This document shows, one piece after another, positions 25,509 to 32,455 of a stretch of DNA of 64,000 nucleotides. Positions within the stretch are counted from its first letter, which is position 1; each line of letters begins with the position of its first letter. The notes under the pieces were generated by a model. It worked only from the letters and a program-made list of their open reading frames with translations, ran no database searches and had not been told where the DNA came from. The position numbers and the translations under genes are program-made. Origin of the DNA: an uncultured Muribaculaceae bacterium (GTDB lineage: Bacteria; Bacteroidota; Bacteroidia; Bacteroidales; Muribaculaceae); assembly GCA_910587185.1 (NCBI GenBank), contig CAJULY010000004.1, forward strand, positions 1 through 64,000, given 5' to 3'.

Positions 25509-25540
25509 CAAATTTAATCAAAACCGATGTAAACTCCAAA
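25509..25540 (-). promoter_or_regulatory. Promoter of the galE operon
   Basis: Minus strand: TTTG (25537-25540), exactly 20 nt, TAAATTTG (25509-25516), a perfect consensus match. The predicted leader is about 30 nt. Confidence 0.8.
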
Positions 25541-25571
25541 TAAAAAGCAGCTATAGACGCAGTGTATGCAT

Positions 25572-27419
25572 TCAGTTTGTTGACGGCTGATAGAAGAGAT
25601 GCATGCGGCAGGCTTTGCAATCGAATTCGAGTCGGAAACGGTCGGGGCCGCTCTCGAGAAAGAGTTCCCGGGGCCATTCGCGCCCCGATGGGGTCAGCAG
25701 GCAGTGGCCTGTTTCGCGGCGCAGGCAGTAACGCGTGGTCATAACGCGGCGTTCTTTCCTCTGTTTAGGCTGGGCCTCGAGAGCCGGCTCGATTTCCGTC
25801 ACTCCGTGGCTGCGGTATAACTCTTCGGCTTTGGGATTGGCCACGTTGTCATGATACGAAAGCGCTTTTCCTTCGGGCCACTTCGCTTCGGTGCGCTCCG
25901 GCCCTCGGTAGTCGTAGGTGTGAGAGGCCCGGATCGCTGTCTCGAGCGCTGTGACAGCGTCGCGGCGAAGAGTGGCGAGTCGCGACAGCGGAATGAATAT
26001 GTCGCCGCAGCGGTCATCGATGCTTGCGGCCTTGAAATCGGTGTCGCCGAGCCGCGAAAGAGTGTCGGCTCTTGCTTCAGTCTGAGGCTTTTTTGCCTGC
26101 TCGTGTGGCAGATCGGCCGAAGCCGAGGCGCGGTGTCCGTATCCGTCCGAGATATCCAGCGCTATTCCCCTTCGTGTGGGGCGCAGGGTCAAGCCGACGT
26201 CAATGAGGCGGCGTGCCGTTGGGCGCTCCATCTCTTCTTCGCGCAACCGGTTGTGGTTGCGGTAGAGTTTCGTGCCGGGCGCTATGCGCTGTGGGGTTGC
26301 CGGAAAGAGATCTGCTCCCTCGGCGCGGTTAACCTTGAAGCCCTGAAACATTCCTGCCGCGTCGAAATATCCCAGGCCGTCCCCGTTGGCAATCTGCGAC
26401 GAGAGCCTGGCTTTGATCGATCGTCCGCGGCAAGTGACAACTTCTCCCACCTCCCTGCCGGTCCACTTGGGAGAAAGCATGCTTGCCATCTTCTGCGTCG
26501 GTCGGGCCGACGTGGTGAAATATGTCGTGTATCCGCGGTTGAAACTCTCGTTGAGGTCGGGGACGAAGGAGAGATCAGTGACCCCGAAGGAGCCCCTGAC
26601 ATATTTCTCGGGACTGCCCGCTATGGCTTCGTCTATTCTCTTTCGATAGGCGGCGACGACATTCTTGACATAGGCCGTGTCTTTCAGCCTTCCCTCAATC
26701 TTGAACGAGGACACCCCCGCTTCAAGCATTTCCGGAATCAGCTCCGAGCGGTTAAGGTCGCGCAGCGAGAGCAGATGGCGTCCCTCTATAAGCTTGTTGC
26801 CCCTGCTGTCGGTCAGATCGAATCTGTGACGGCATATCTGGGGGCATTCGCCGCGGTTGGCGCTGCGGCCTTGGGTTATGAATCCCGCCTGACAGTCGCC
26901 GCTGTAGCTGACACATAATGCTCCGTGCACGAATGCTTCCAGCGGAGTGTCAGGCACCGTCTCGCTGACCGCCTGCATCTCCTCCAGGGTCATTTCGCGC
27001 GGAAGCACGAGCTGCGAGAATCCCAGCTCGGCGAGAAAGCGGGCTTTCCGCGGAGTCCGTATGTCGCACTGGGTCGAGGCATGGAGCGCGATTGGAGGAA
27101 TATCCATCCTGAGCAGTCCCAAGTCCTGCACAATCAGGGCATCCGTACCTATGGAATAGAGCCGCGCAACGAGTCGCTCCACATCCCGGATCTCGTCGGG
27201 ATAGATGAGGGTGTTGAGCGTCACATAGACGCGGGCGCCGAATCGGTGGGCATAGTCCGTGACTCGGGCTATGTCCTCCACTGTGTTGGCGGCGGCTTTA
27301 CGTGCGCCATGCGACGGCGCGCCTATATAGACGGCGTCAGCGCCGTGGCGGATCGCCTCGAGCGCTGTCTCGGCATTTTTCGCCGGAGCGAGAAGTTCGA
27401 TTTTCCGGGGTTGTTTCAT
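25572..27419 (-). CDS. Peptidase U32 family protein (RlhA/YegQ-like)
   Basis: 615 residues. U32 hallmarks: KIELLAPAKNAETALEAIRHG at the start, GADAVYIGAPSHGARKAA, VYVTLNTLIYPDE, the U32 signature EAFVHGALCVSYSGDCQAG (about residues 162-180) with its cysteines, and NRGECPQICRHRF (about 190-202). A C-terminal extension (from about 330) matches the two-domain RlhA-type architecture. Known family members with this layout hydroxylate 23S rRNA (C2501) or take part in tRNA hydroxylation rather than acting as proteases. It stands alone with a -7 box just upstream. Confidence 0.9.
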   Translation of the reverse strand: MKQPRKIELLAPAKNAETALEAIRHGADAVYIGAPSHGARKAAANTVEDIARVTDYAHRFGARVYVTLNTLIYPDEIRDVERLVARLYSIGTDALIVQDLGLLRMDIPPIALHASTQCDIRTPRKARFLAELGFSQLVLPREMTLEEMQAVSETVPDTPLEAFVHGALCVSYSGDCQAGFITQGRSANRGECPQICRHRFDLTDSRGNKLIEGRHLLSLRDLNRSELIPEMLEAGVSSFKIEGRLKDTAYVKNVVAAYRKRIDEAIAGSPEKYVRGSFGVTDLSFVPDLNESFNRGYTTYFTTSARPTQKMASMLSPKWTGREVGEVVTCRGRSIKARLSSQIANGDGLGYFDAAGMFQGFKVNRAEGADLFPATPQRIAPGTKLYRNHNRLREEEMERPTARRLIDVGLTLRPTRRGIALDISDGYGHRASASADLPHEQAKKPQTEARADTLSRLGDTDFKAASIDDRCGDIFIPLSRLATLRRDAVTALETAIRASHTYDYRGPERTEAKWPEGKALSYHDNVANPKAEELYRSHGVTEIEPALEAQPKQRKERRVMTTRYCLRRETGHCLLTPSGREWPRELFLESGPDRFRLEFDCKACRMHLFYQPSTN

Positions 27420-27427
27420 ATCGTCTG

Positions 27428-27435
27428 CAAAGATA
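27428..27435 (-). promoter_or_regulatory. -7 box upstream of the U32 gene
   Basis: Minus strand TATCTTTG, only 8 nt before the start codon, so the mRNA would be leaderless or nearly so. No clear -33 box. Confidence 0.45.
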
Positions 27436-27545
27436 ATTAATCCGCCCCGAATCCTTCCGATAAGAAATCATAAAAAGCGGCTGAAACCCTCGCGCAGGCA
27501 TTTTTGTTTATAGGAGAAAAGTATAATTCTCAAGAACAGTTTATC

Positions 27546-27791
27546 ATGAGCTTCATCTGGTTTATAATTATCGGTATCCTCGCGGGCTTCGTTGCGGGAA
27601 AACTGATGCGCGGAGGCGGTTTCGGCCTCATCGTCAATCTGGTCGTAGGTATTATCGGCGGTGTTCTCGGCGGCTGGCTCTTCGGTCTGTTCGGGCTCCA
27701 TGCGGGCGGCATTATCGGATCGCTTGTAACCTCGGTTGTCGGCGCCATAGTCCTCCTATGGATCGTCTCCCTCTTCTCGCGAAAGCAATAA
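27546..27791 (+). CDS. GlsB/YeaQ/YmgE-type stress-response membrane protein
   Basis: 81 residues from the ATG at 27546 (MSFIWFIIIGILAGFVAGKL), chosen because the family starts directly with the first membrane helix. Three hydrophobic glycine-rich helices with the family pattern LAGFVAGKLMRGGGFGL, VNLVVGIIGGVLGGWLFG and IIGSLVTSVVGAIVLLWI. Members are transglycosylase-associated-type small inner-membrane proteins induced by stress; the molecular role is unclear. It borders the repeat-rich islet to the right. Confidence 0.9.
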   Translation: MSFIWFIIIGILAGFVAGKLMRGGGFGLIVNLVVGIIGGVLGGWLFGLFGLHAGGIIGSLVTSVVGAIVLLWIVSLFSRKQ

Positions 27792-27795
27792 CCTC

Positions 27796-27980
27796 CCCTC
27801 CGGCCCCGTCATCTCCCTCCGACCCCTCCGACCCCGTCATCCCCCTCCGACCCCTACGCCCCCTCCGGCCCCGTCATCCCCCTCCGACCCCTACGCCCCC
27901 TCCGACCCGTCTGACCATGTCCGACCCGTCTGACCATGTCCGACCCGTCCAATTTCTCCAATTGGCCCAATTTGACTAAC
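27796..27980. repeat. TCCGACCCGTC-type tandem repeat block
   Basis: Strongly C/T-rich on the plus strand. Contains two 37-bp units (27832-27868 and 27869-27905, near identical) and two exact 19-bp units TCCGACCCGTCTGACCATG (27901-27919, 27920-27938) plus a partial third, ending in GTCCAATT-type sequence. No reading frame is plausible. Related blocks lie at 29425-29515, 43205-43340 and 44178-44232. Confidence 0.75.
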
Positions 27981-27990
27981 CTCCCTCCAG

Positions 27991-28035
27991 TCCCGCAAAA
28001 AAACGGCCGCCCTTGCTCGGGACGGCCGCCTTCAT
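27991..28035 (-). terminator. Terminator of the zinc-ribbon gene (copy 1 of a 38-bp repeat)
   Basis: Read on the minus strand: a CGGCCG-(t)CCC / GGG-CGGCCG stem followed by seven T residues. The 38 bp at 27991-28028 are identical to 29518-29555. It lies 19-63 nt past the zinc-ribbon gene's stop codon. Confidence 0.8.
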
Positions 28036-28053
28036 TATTTTTTTTATTCTGAT

Positions 28054-28524
28054 CTATTTACAAATCTTGAATGAAATAATCCTTTTTATTTCACCATTGG
28101 AGGATTGGAGCTTGCTAAGAGCGTCAACTTCTCCGTTAGGAACAATTACATGTGTAACCCCTTCCTCTTGCAGTTCTTCTAAAAGCGCAACCTTAGAATC
28201 TTTGATAACACTTCGATATTTTAGAAGAGTGCCGATTTTTACTTTTTGTTCTGTAGATGTTTTGTGATTTATATTGGGAGTAGAGGTGGGAATGCTGAAA
28301 TCATTCACAGGAATATAGGGCTCTTGTCTTGATATTCTACCTTCTCCGGGTTTAAATTGACAGCCGCAATCAAGACATGTCAATCTGATTTTATTGCTTC
28401 CTACCGCTCCGGCAAGCAAACCATATCCGCCAAGCAGAATTCCTCCAACCAACCCTTTTTTCATACTGAATCCTTTTTTGTCAGCATGAATATTTGAACT
28501 TCCGCATTTTGGACAAATTGCCAT
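28054..28524 (-). CDS. Zinc-ribbon protein with short glycine-rich hydrophobic segment
   Basis: 156 residues. The N-terminal CPKCGSSN and the later CLDCGCQF form a two-CxxC zinc ribbon (about residues 4-7 and 50-53), with a glycine-rich hydrophobic stretch between (GLVGGILLGGYGLLAGAVG). The C-terminal half (about 90-156) looks globular, with KIGTLLKYRSVIKDSKVALLEELQEEGVTHVIVP; it resembles a short-domain module but was not assigned. The gene is AT-rich compared with flanking genes, with its own promoter-like box and a terminator identical to that of the gene at 29581, both signs of an acquired islet. Confidence 0.75.
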   Translation of the reverse strand: MAICPKCGSSNIHADKKGFSMKKGLVGGILLGGYGLLAGAVGSNKIRLTCLDCGCQFKPGEGRISRQEPYIPVNDFSIPTSTPNINHKTSTEQKVKIGTLLKYRSVIKDSKVALLEELQEEGVTHVIVPNGEVDALSKLQSSNGEIKRIISFKICK

Positions 28525-28575
28525 ATCAAATGTTATTTTGAATGTTATAAATCATATTGATTAATCATAGCATTG

Positions 28576-28583
28576 CAAATATA
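28576..28583 (-). promoter_or_regulatory. -7 box upstream of the zinc-ribbon gene
   Basis: Minus strand TATATTTG, 52 nt before the start codon. Only a weak -33 box. Confidence 0.45.
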
Positions 28584-28662
28584 CAAATAATCGTAGAGAT
28601 AATGCAATTATCTTTTGTTATATAGCCTCTATTGGCCCACATATTTGTACGGACATTGTTTT

Positions 28663-29016
28663 TCACAGCATCGCTGCGATATTCCGTATCGACGACAGGC
28701 GTTTCATGAAAGAAGCGTCCGATCTTACCATCTGCATGTTATAATCATTCTGAAGATTGAGCAATAAATCAGCCGGAATGTTCAAAGCCGCTTCGATAAG
28801 CAATGCCATCTCTGTACTGACACCTCTTTTCCCTTTGATTATCTCATTAAGAAGTGAAGGACTGACACCAATACTCTCGGCAAGTTTAACCTGAGTAAGT
28901 TTTCTTGACTCAAGTTCATCCTTTATGAGTTCTCCCGGATGTGTCGGCTCAAAAGGTGTCAGATTGTTGGCTATCATGGCTTGAGAAACGCCTGGCAGTG
29001 TGATCATATCAGTCAT
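28663..29016 (-). CDS. higA: HigA-family antitoxin
   Basis: 117 residues from the ATG at 29016 (an upstream in-frame start at 29037 would overlap the toxin gene further). Typical HigA/VapI plan: the conserved PFEPTHPGELIKDELESR motif near the N-terminus, then an XRE helix-turn-helix (about residues 35-80: LTQVKLAESIGVSPSLLNEI, KGKRGVSTEMAL). It neutralises the HigB toxin and represses the operon by binding the palindrome at 29368-29385. It overlaps the end of higB by 8 nt, toxin first, as is usual for hig loci. Confidence 0.93.
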   Translation of the reverse strand: MTDMITLPGVSQAMIANNLTPFEPTHPGELIKDELESRKLTQVKLAESIGVSPSLLNEIIKGKRGVSTEMALLIEAALNIPADLLLNLQNDYNMQMVRSDASFMKRLSSIRNIAAML

Positions 29017-29326
29017 AATGGTTTGAGAGTTCAACAATATTGCAGATAGTTAGAATCGGCTCTTCAGAAGTCTCCCGCATGGTAAATTCTATCCGGTATT
29101 GATCATTGACTCGTATAGAAAACCGTCCGGCTTTAGACCCTTTTAATGCCTCGAATTTCAATGAATTGATGCGGAACAGATCTTCTTTGCGCGAAGCCCA
29201 TTTCAGATAATCGATTCCGCGTTTGTAGCGTTTGATCACATCAATTCTGTAACGATGTCTCTTATCATTACATTCGCCTCTGGTGTAAAGGTCTCTGAGA
29301 TATTCTTCACCGAATTCGACTATCAT
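29009..29326 (-). CDS. higB: HigB-family toxin (RelE superfamily mRNA interferase)
   Basis: 105 residues from the ATG at 29326. The longer in-frame TTG start at 29347 falls inside the -7 promoter box, so it would not be transcribed. RelE/HigB features: YLRDLYTRGECNDKRHRY near the start, LKFEALKGSKAGRFSIRVND (about residues 60-79), YRIEFTMRE, and a short acidic end. HigB toxins cleave mRNA on the ribosome. Followed by higA with an 8-nt overlap. AT-rich like its neighbours in the islet. Confidence 0.92.
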   Translation of the reverse strand: MIVEFGEEYLRDLYTRGECNDKRHRYRIDVIKRYKRGIDYLKWASRKEDLFRINSLKFEALKGSKAGRFSIRVNDQYRIEFTMRETSEEPILTICNIVELSNHYD

Positions 29327-29344
29327 ACCATTTTTATTACGAAA

Positions 29345-29376
29345 CAAAGATATGAAAAGTTTTAATTATTCACAAA
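29345..29376 (-). promoter_or_regulatory. Promoter of higBA
   Basis: Minus strand: TTTG (29373-29376), 20 nt, TATCTTTG (29345-29352), a consensus match. It lies 18 nt before the higB ATG and fixes that start. Confidence 0.78.
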
Positions 29377-29385
29377 TTTGTGAAT
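29368..29385. promoter_or_regulatory. Putative HigA operator
   Basis: ATTCACAAATTTGTGAAT is a perfect 18-bp palindrome covering the -33 TTTG of the higBA promoter, the position expected for autorepression by HigA. Confidence 0.7.
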
Positions 29386-29424
29386 GATATTATGCTTTTA
29401 TAACTATGTTATCTCGTCGCTCCG

Positions 29425-29515
29425 TCATCCCCCTCCGCCCCCTCCGCCCCTTCTGACCATGTCCGACCCGTCTGACCATGTCTGACTTGTCCGATTCCGT
29501 CTGACCCGTCCGAAA
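29425..29515. repeat. TCCGACCCGTC-type repeat block (second locus)
   Basis: C/T-rich block sharing the TGACCATGTCCGACCCGTC unit with 27901-27950. It directly precedes the second copy of the 38-bp terminator. Confidence 0.65.
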
Positions 29516-29517
29516 TA

Positions 29518-29562
29518 TCCCGCAAAAAAACGGCCGCCCTTGCTCGGGACGGCCGTTTCTAT
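29518..29562 (-). terminator. Terminator of the small membrane protein gene (copy 2 of a 38-bp repeat)
   Basis: Positions 29518-29555 are identical to 27991-28028: a GC-rich stem followed on the minus strand by seven T residues, 26 nt past the stop at 29581. Confidence 0.8.
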
Positions 29563-29580
29563 GAATGGAGCTAATAATGA

Positions 29581-29940
29581 TTAACGACTGAAATATAAAA
29601 TTGAAAGAAACAGAAGAATGCCCAATAAAGCTGATAATGATATGCAAAGACCTATTATTGCGAATACTTTTGGCTTCTTTTTTAATCCTAAACAGCAGAG
29701 GATTATTGAGATAACCCATCCAATTATAGCAGGGAAAATAAGAAAAGGTCCTCCTAAAAAGCTTACGAGTGATACGACAAATCCAGCAATGCCATACTCA
29801 TTCGTCGTTTTGCTTTCGGGCATCTCTGAATAATATGGAGTTTTCATTCCCTTATAAGGGGGAGGCCCATCTTGAGCTGTACCCTTCATATCCATAGGCA
29901 AAGGGGCATTGGTATCTTGATTATATATATGGTCTGTCAT
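29581..29940 (-). CDS. Small membrane protein (DUF4190-like)
   Basis: 119 residues. A polar, proline-containing N-terminus (about 1-45), a helical hydrophobic pair (about 49-84: GIAGFVVSLVSFLGGPFLIF and IIGWVISIILCCLGL), a KKKPK turn and a last hydrophobic helix. The NEYGIAGFVVSLVS start and the GLKKKPK turn are like DUF4190/DUF4870-type small membrane proteins. Function unknown. It starts 11 nt after the fumarase stop codon, so it may be read through from that gene, although it is more AT-rich. Confidence 0.8.
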   Translation of the reverse strand: MTDHIYNQDTNAPLPMDMKGTAQDGPPPYKGMKTPYYSEMPESKTTNEYGIAGFVVSLVSFLGGPFLIFPAIIGWVISIILCCLGLKKKPKVFAIIGLCISLSALLGILLFLSILYFSR

Positions 29941-29951
29941 GGGACAATCGC

Positions 29952-31601
29952 TTATTTTTTGAGCCCGCAGGCGTTGCAGCGCTCTGCTATCTGGGTGAAG
30001 AAGTCGTTGCCTTTGTCATCGACGAGGATGAAGGCGGGGAAGTTCTCAACCTCGATTTTCCAGATGGCTTCCATGCCAAGCTCGGGATACTCGAGAAGTT
30101 CCACTTTCTTGATGCTGTTCTGGGCCAGAACTGCGGCGGGACCGCCGATAGAGCCGAGATAGAAGCCTCCATGCTTGTGGCATGCGTCGGTAACCTGCTT
30201 GCTGCGGTTGCCTTTGGCTATCATTATCATCGAGCCGCCTGCGGCCTGGAACTGATCGACGTAGGGGTCCATGCGGCCGGCTGTTGTCGGGCCGAAGGAA
30301 CCCGAGGCCATTCCTTTGGGAGTTTTGGCCGGTCCGGCGTAATAGATGGGGTGGTCTTTCAGATACTGGGGCATCGGTTCGCCACGGTCAAGACGCTCTT
30401 TGATCTTGGCGTGGGCTATGTCGCGGCCCACGATGATGGTTCCGTTGAGCGACAGACGGGTGGATACGGGATATTTGGTCAGTTCGGCCAGCACCTCCTC
30501 CATCGGACGGTTGAGGTCGATTGTAACCACATCGCCTTCGGTTTCCTTGCGCATGCTTTCGGGAATGAGTTCGCCGGGATTAGCGTCAAGTTTCTCGATC
30601 CAGAGGCCTTCGCGGTTGATTTTGGCTTTCACGTTGCGGTCGGCCGAGCAGCTGACGCCGAGACCCACGGGGCACGAAGCGCCGTGGCGCGGCAGACGGA
30701 TGACGCGGATGTCATGGGCGAAATATTTGCCGCCGAACTGGGCGCCCAGGCCTATCTTGCGCGTTTCCTCAAGGAGCTGTTTCTCGAGTTCGCGGTCGCG
30801 GAACGCATGGCCGAGTTCGTTGCCCTCGGAGGGAAGATTGTCGTAATATTTGACTGAAGCTTTCTTCACGGTAGCCAGGTTCATCTCGGCCGAGGTGCCG
30901 CCGATGACGATGGCGATGTGATAGGGAGGACAGGCGGCTGTGCCGAGAGTCTTCATCTTTTCCACGAGGAAAGGGATGAGGGTCTTGGGGTTGATGAGGG
31001 CCTTGGTCTCCTGATAAAGATAGGTCTTGTTGGCCGAGCCGCCTCCCTTTGCCACGAAGAGGAACTTGTATTCGTCGCCGTCAACAGCGTAGAGGTCTAT
31101 CTGCGCCGGCAGGTTGCAGCCGGTGTTGACCTCGTCATACATGTTGAGGGGAGCGTTCTGCGAATAGCGCAGATTGTTTTCGGTATATGTGTCATACACG
31201 CCCTTGGAAATTTTCTCCTCGTCGTGGCCGCCGGTCCAGACGTTCTGGCCTTTCTTGCCGATGACGATGGCCGTTCCCGTATCCTGACAGAAGGGAAGCT
31301 GCCCCTTGGAAGCCACTTCCGCGTTGCGGAGCATGGTCAGGGCAACGAACTTGTCGTTGTCGCTCGCTTCAGGATCATGCAGAATCTTGGCCACCATCTC
31401 GTTGTGTTCGCGGCGCAGCATGAAGGCGTTGTCATGCGTGGCCTGACGGGTGAGGACGGTAAGCGCTTCGGGATCGACCACAAGCATTTCGCGGTCGCCC
31501 CATTTTTCAACTTTGACATAGTCGGATGTCAGAAGATAATATTCCGTGGTGTCAGGTGACATAGGGAACATTTCCTGATACTTGAACGGTTTTGTTGCCA
31601 T
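29952..31601 (-). CDS. Class I fumarate hydratase (iron-sulfur)
   Basis: 549 residues from the ATG at 31601 (MATKPFKYQEMF); a longer frame would begin upstream of the promoter. This is the single-chain alpha-beta type of fumarase, interconverting fumarate and malate with a 4Fe-4S cluster. Cluster cysteines are expected in LPFCQDTGTA (about residue 104), VNTGCNLPAQ (about 168) and in the GASCPVGLGVSCSADRN segment (about 310). The C-terminal beta part has ASGSFGPTTAGRMDPYVDQF. It is oxygen-sensitive, consistent with an anaerobe using reductive TCA/fumarate respiration. Confidence 0.95.
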   Translation of the reverse strand: MATKPFKYQEMFPMSPDTTEYYLLTSDYVKVEKWGDREMLVVDPEALTVLTRQATHDNAFMLRREHNEMVAKILHDPEASDNDKFVALTMLRNAEVASKGQLPFCQDTGTAIVIGKKGQNVWTGGHDEEKISKGVYDTYTENNLRYSQNAPLNMYDEVNTGCNLPAQIDLYAVDGDEYKFLFVAKGGGSANKTYLYQETKALINPKTLIPFLVEKMKTLGTAACPPYHIAIVIGGTSAEMNLATVKKASVKYYDNLPSEGNELGHAFRDRELEKQLLEETRKIGLGAQFGGKYFAHDIRVIRLPRHGASCPVGLGVSCSADRNVKAKINREGLWIEKLDANPGELIPESMRKETEGDVVTIDLNRPMEEVLAELTKYPVSTRLSLNGTIIVGRDIAHAKIKERLDRGEPMPQYLKDHPIYYAGPAKTPKGMASGSFGPTTAGRMDPYVDQFQAAGGSMIMIAKGNRSKQVTDACHKHGGFYLGSIGGPAAVLAQNSIKKVELLEYPELGMEAIWKIEVENFPAFILVDDKGNDFFTQIAERCNACGLKK

Positions 31602-31636
31602 AGACGGTTTTTTATATTTAATTGTTAGTCTGTCTG

Positions 31637-31668
31637 CAAATATACTGAATATTCTGCTTTGTGCCAAA
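31637..31668 (-). promoter_or_regulatory. Promoter of the fumarase gene
   Basis: Minus strand: TTTG (31665-31668), exactly 20 nt, TATATTTG (31637-31644). 35 nt before the ATG. Confidence 0.8.
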
Positions 31669-31733
31669 CCTTTTTGAGGTGGATGCGTTTTTACAGAAAG
31701 AAGTCAAACTGTCTATTTTTAATTCCCTTAATT

Positions 31734-32348
31734 ATGAAGAAGTTATTATTATCGGCAATGGCTATCGCCGCCATTGCGTTCACTGGATGCAACGAGGCCG
31801 ACCGTCTTGCCTCAAAGGTGACGGGAACATGGAGTTCCACTCCGCAGATGCTTGTGAACGATGCCGGCTCCCAGGCCACTATCGTGGAGTCCATAACCTT
31901 TGAACGCGATTCCGACACTGCCGGCGGCGGAATCATTATCACCGGGCTTATCTCGAGCACCGGCGCCATGACAGGCAGCGATGCCGTCATGCAGCCTTTC
32001 GAGATGGCGGCCTCGGCACGCTCGACCGTCAGAGGCACTTGGCGTGCTGTCGATGACGACGAGATTATGCTCACGCTCGATGTGGCCGCCATGACGGTAG
32101 ATATCGATCCGAGCGCCCTTGTAATTTCAGGCAATGTGATCAGCGGTGACACTCAGTCCGATCCCGAAACGCTGAAGCCGCAGATGGCCGCTATGGTACA
32201 GGCCGCCCTGCGCCGACAGCTGACAGCCCGCTACACCGAGATGACGAAACTCGACGATGTCAAGGTTAAGGACAATGACACCGTGCTGAAATTCGAGGTC
32301 GGCAAAAAGGATTTTGTCTATTCAAATCAGGCACCGGTCACCAAGTGA
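31734..32348 (+). CDS. Lipoprotein of unknown function
   Basis: 204 residues from the ATG at 31734, which gives a clean lipoprotein signal (MKKLLLSAMAIAAIAFTGC, lipobox FTGC, Cys19). After the cysteine, NEADRLASKVTGTWSSTP starts a beta-rich domain with alternating strands (for example SARSTVRGTWRAVDDDEIMLTLD), suggestive of a lipocalin-like fold but not recognised as a named family. Likely inner- or outer-membrane anchored. It stands alone between the divergent fumarase gene and the convergent nifJ, sharing a bidirectional terminator with the latter. Confidence 0.82.
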   Translation: MKKLLLSAMAIAAIAFTGCNEADRLASKVTGTWSSTPQMLVNDAGSQATIVESITFERDSDTAGGGIIITGLISSTGAMTGSDAVMQPFEMAASARSTVRGTWRAVDDDEIMLTLDVAAMTVDIDPSALVISGNVISGDTQSDPETLKPQMAAMVQAALRRQLTARYTEMTKLDDVKVKDNDTVLKFEVGKKDFVYSNQAPVTK

Positions 32349-32380
32349 CGCTGCCCCCCAATTGGAAATGAAATAAAGAA

Positions 32381-32416
32381 AGGCGGGAGAAAAGTCATTA
32401 GGACTTTCTCCCGCCT
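32381..32416. terminator. Bidirectional terminator between the lipoprotein gene and nifJ
   Basis: AGGCGGGAGAAAAGTC (32381-32396) pairs with GACTTTCTCCCGCCT (32402-32416), one bulged A, A-rich before and T-containing after, placed between two converging genes. Confidence 0.8.
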
Positions 32417-32455
32417 CGATTTCTATCGGTAGGCCCGATGGGCCGGGATTACAGC

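Noticed and set aside
27796..27980. Possible CRISPR array
   Set aside because: The units are tandem without unique spacers, and there are no cas genes.
31602..31667. Longer start of the fumarase gene
   Set aside because: It would run through the consensus promoter at 31637-31668.
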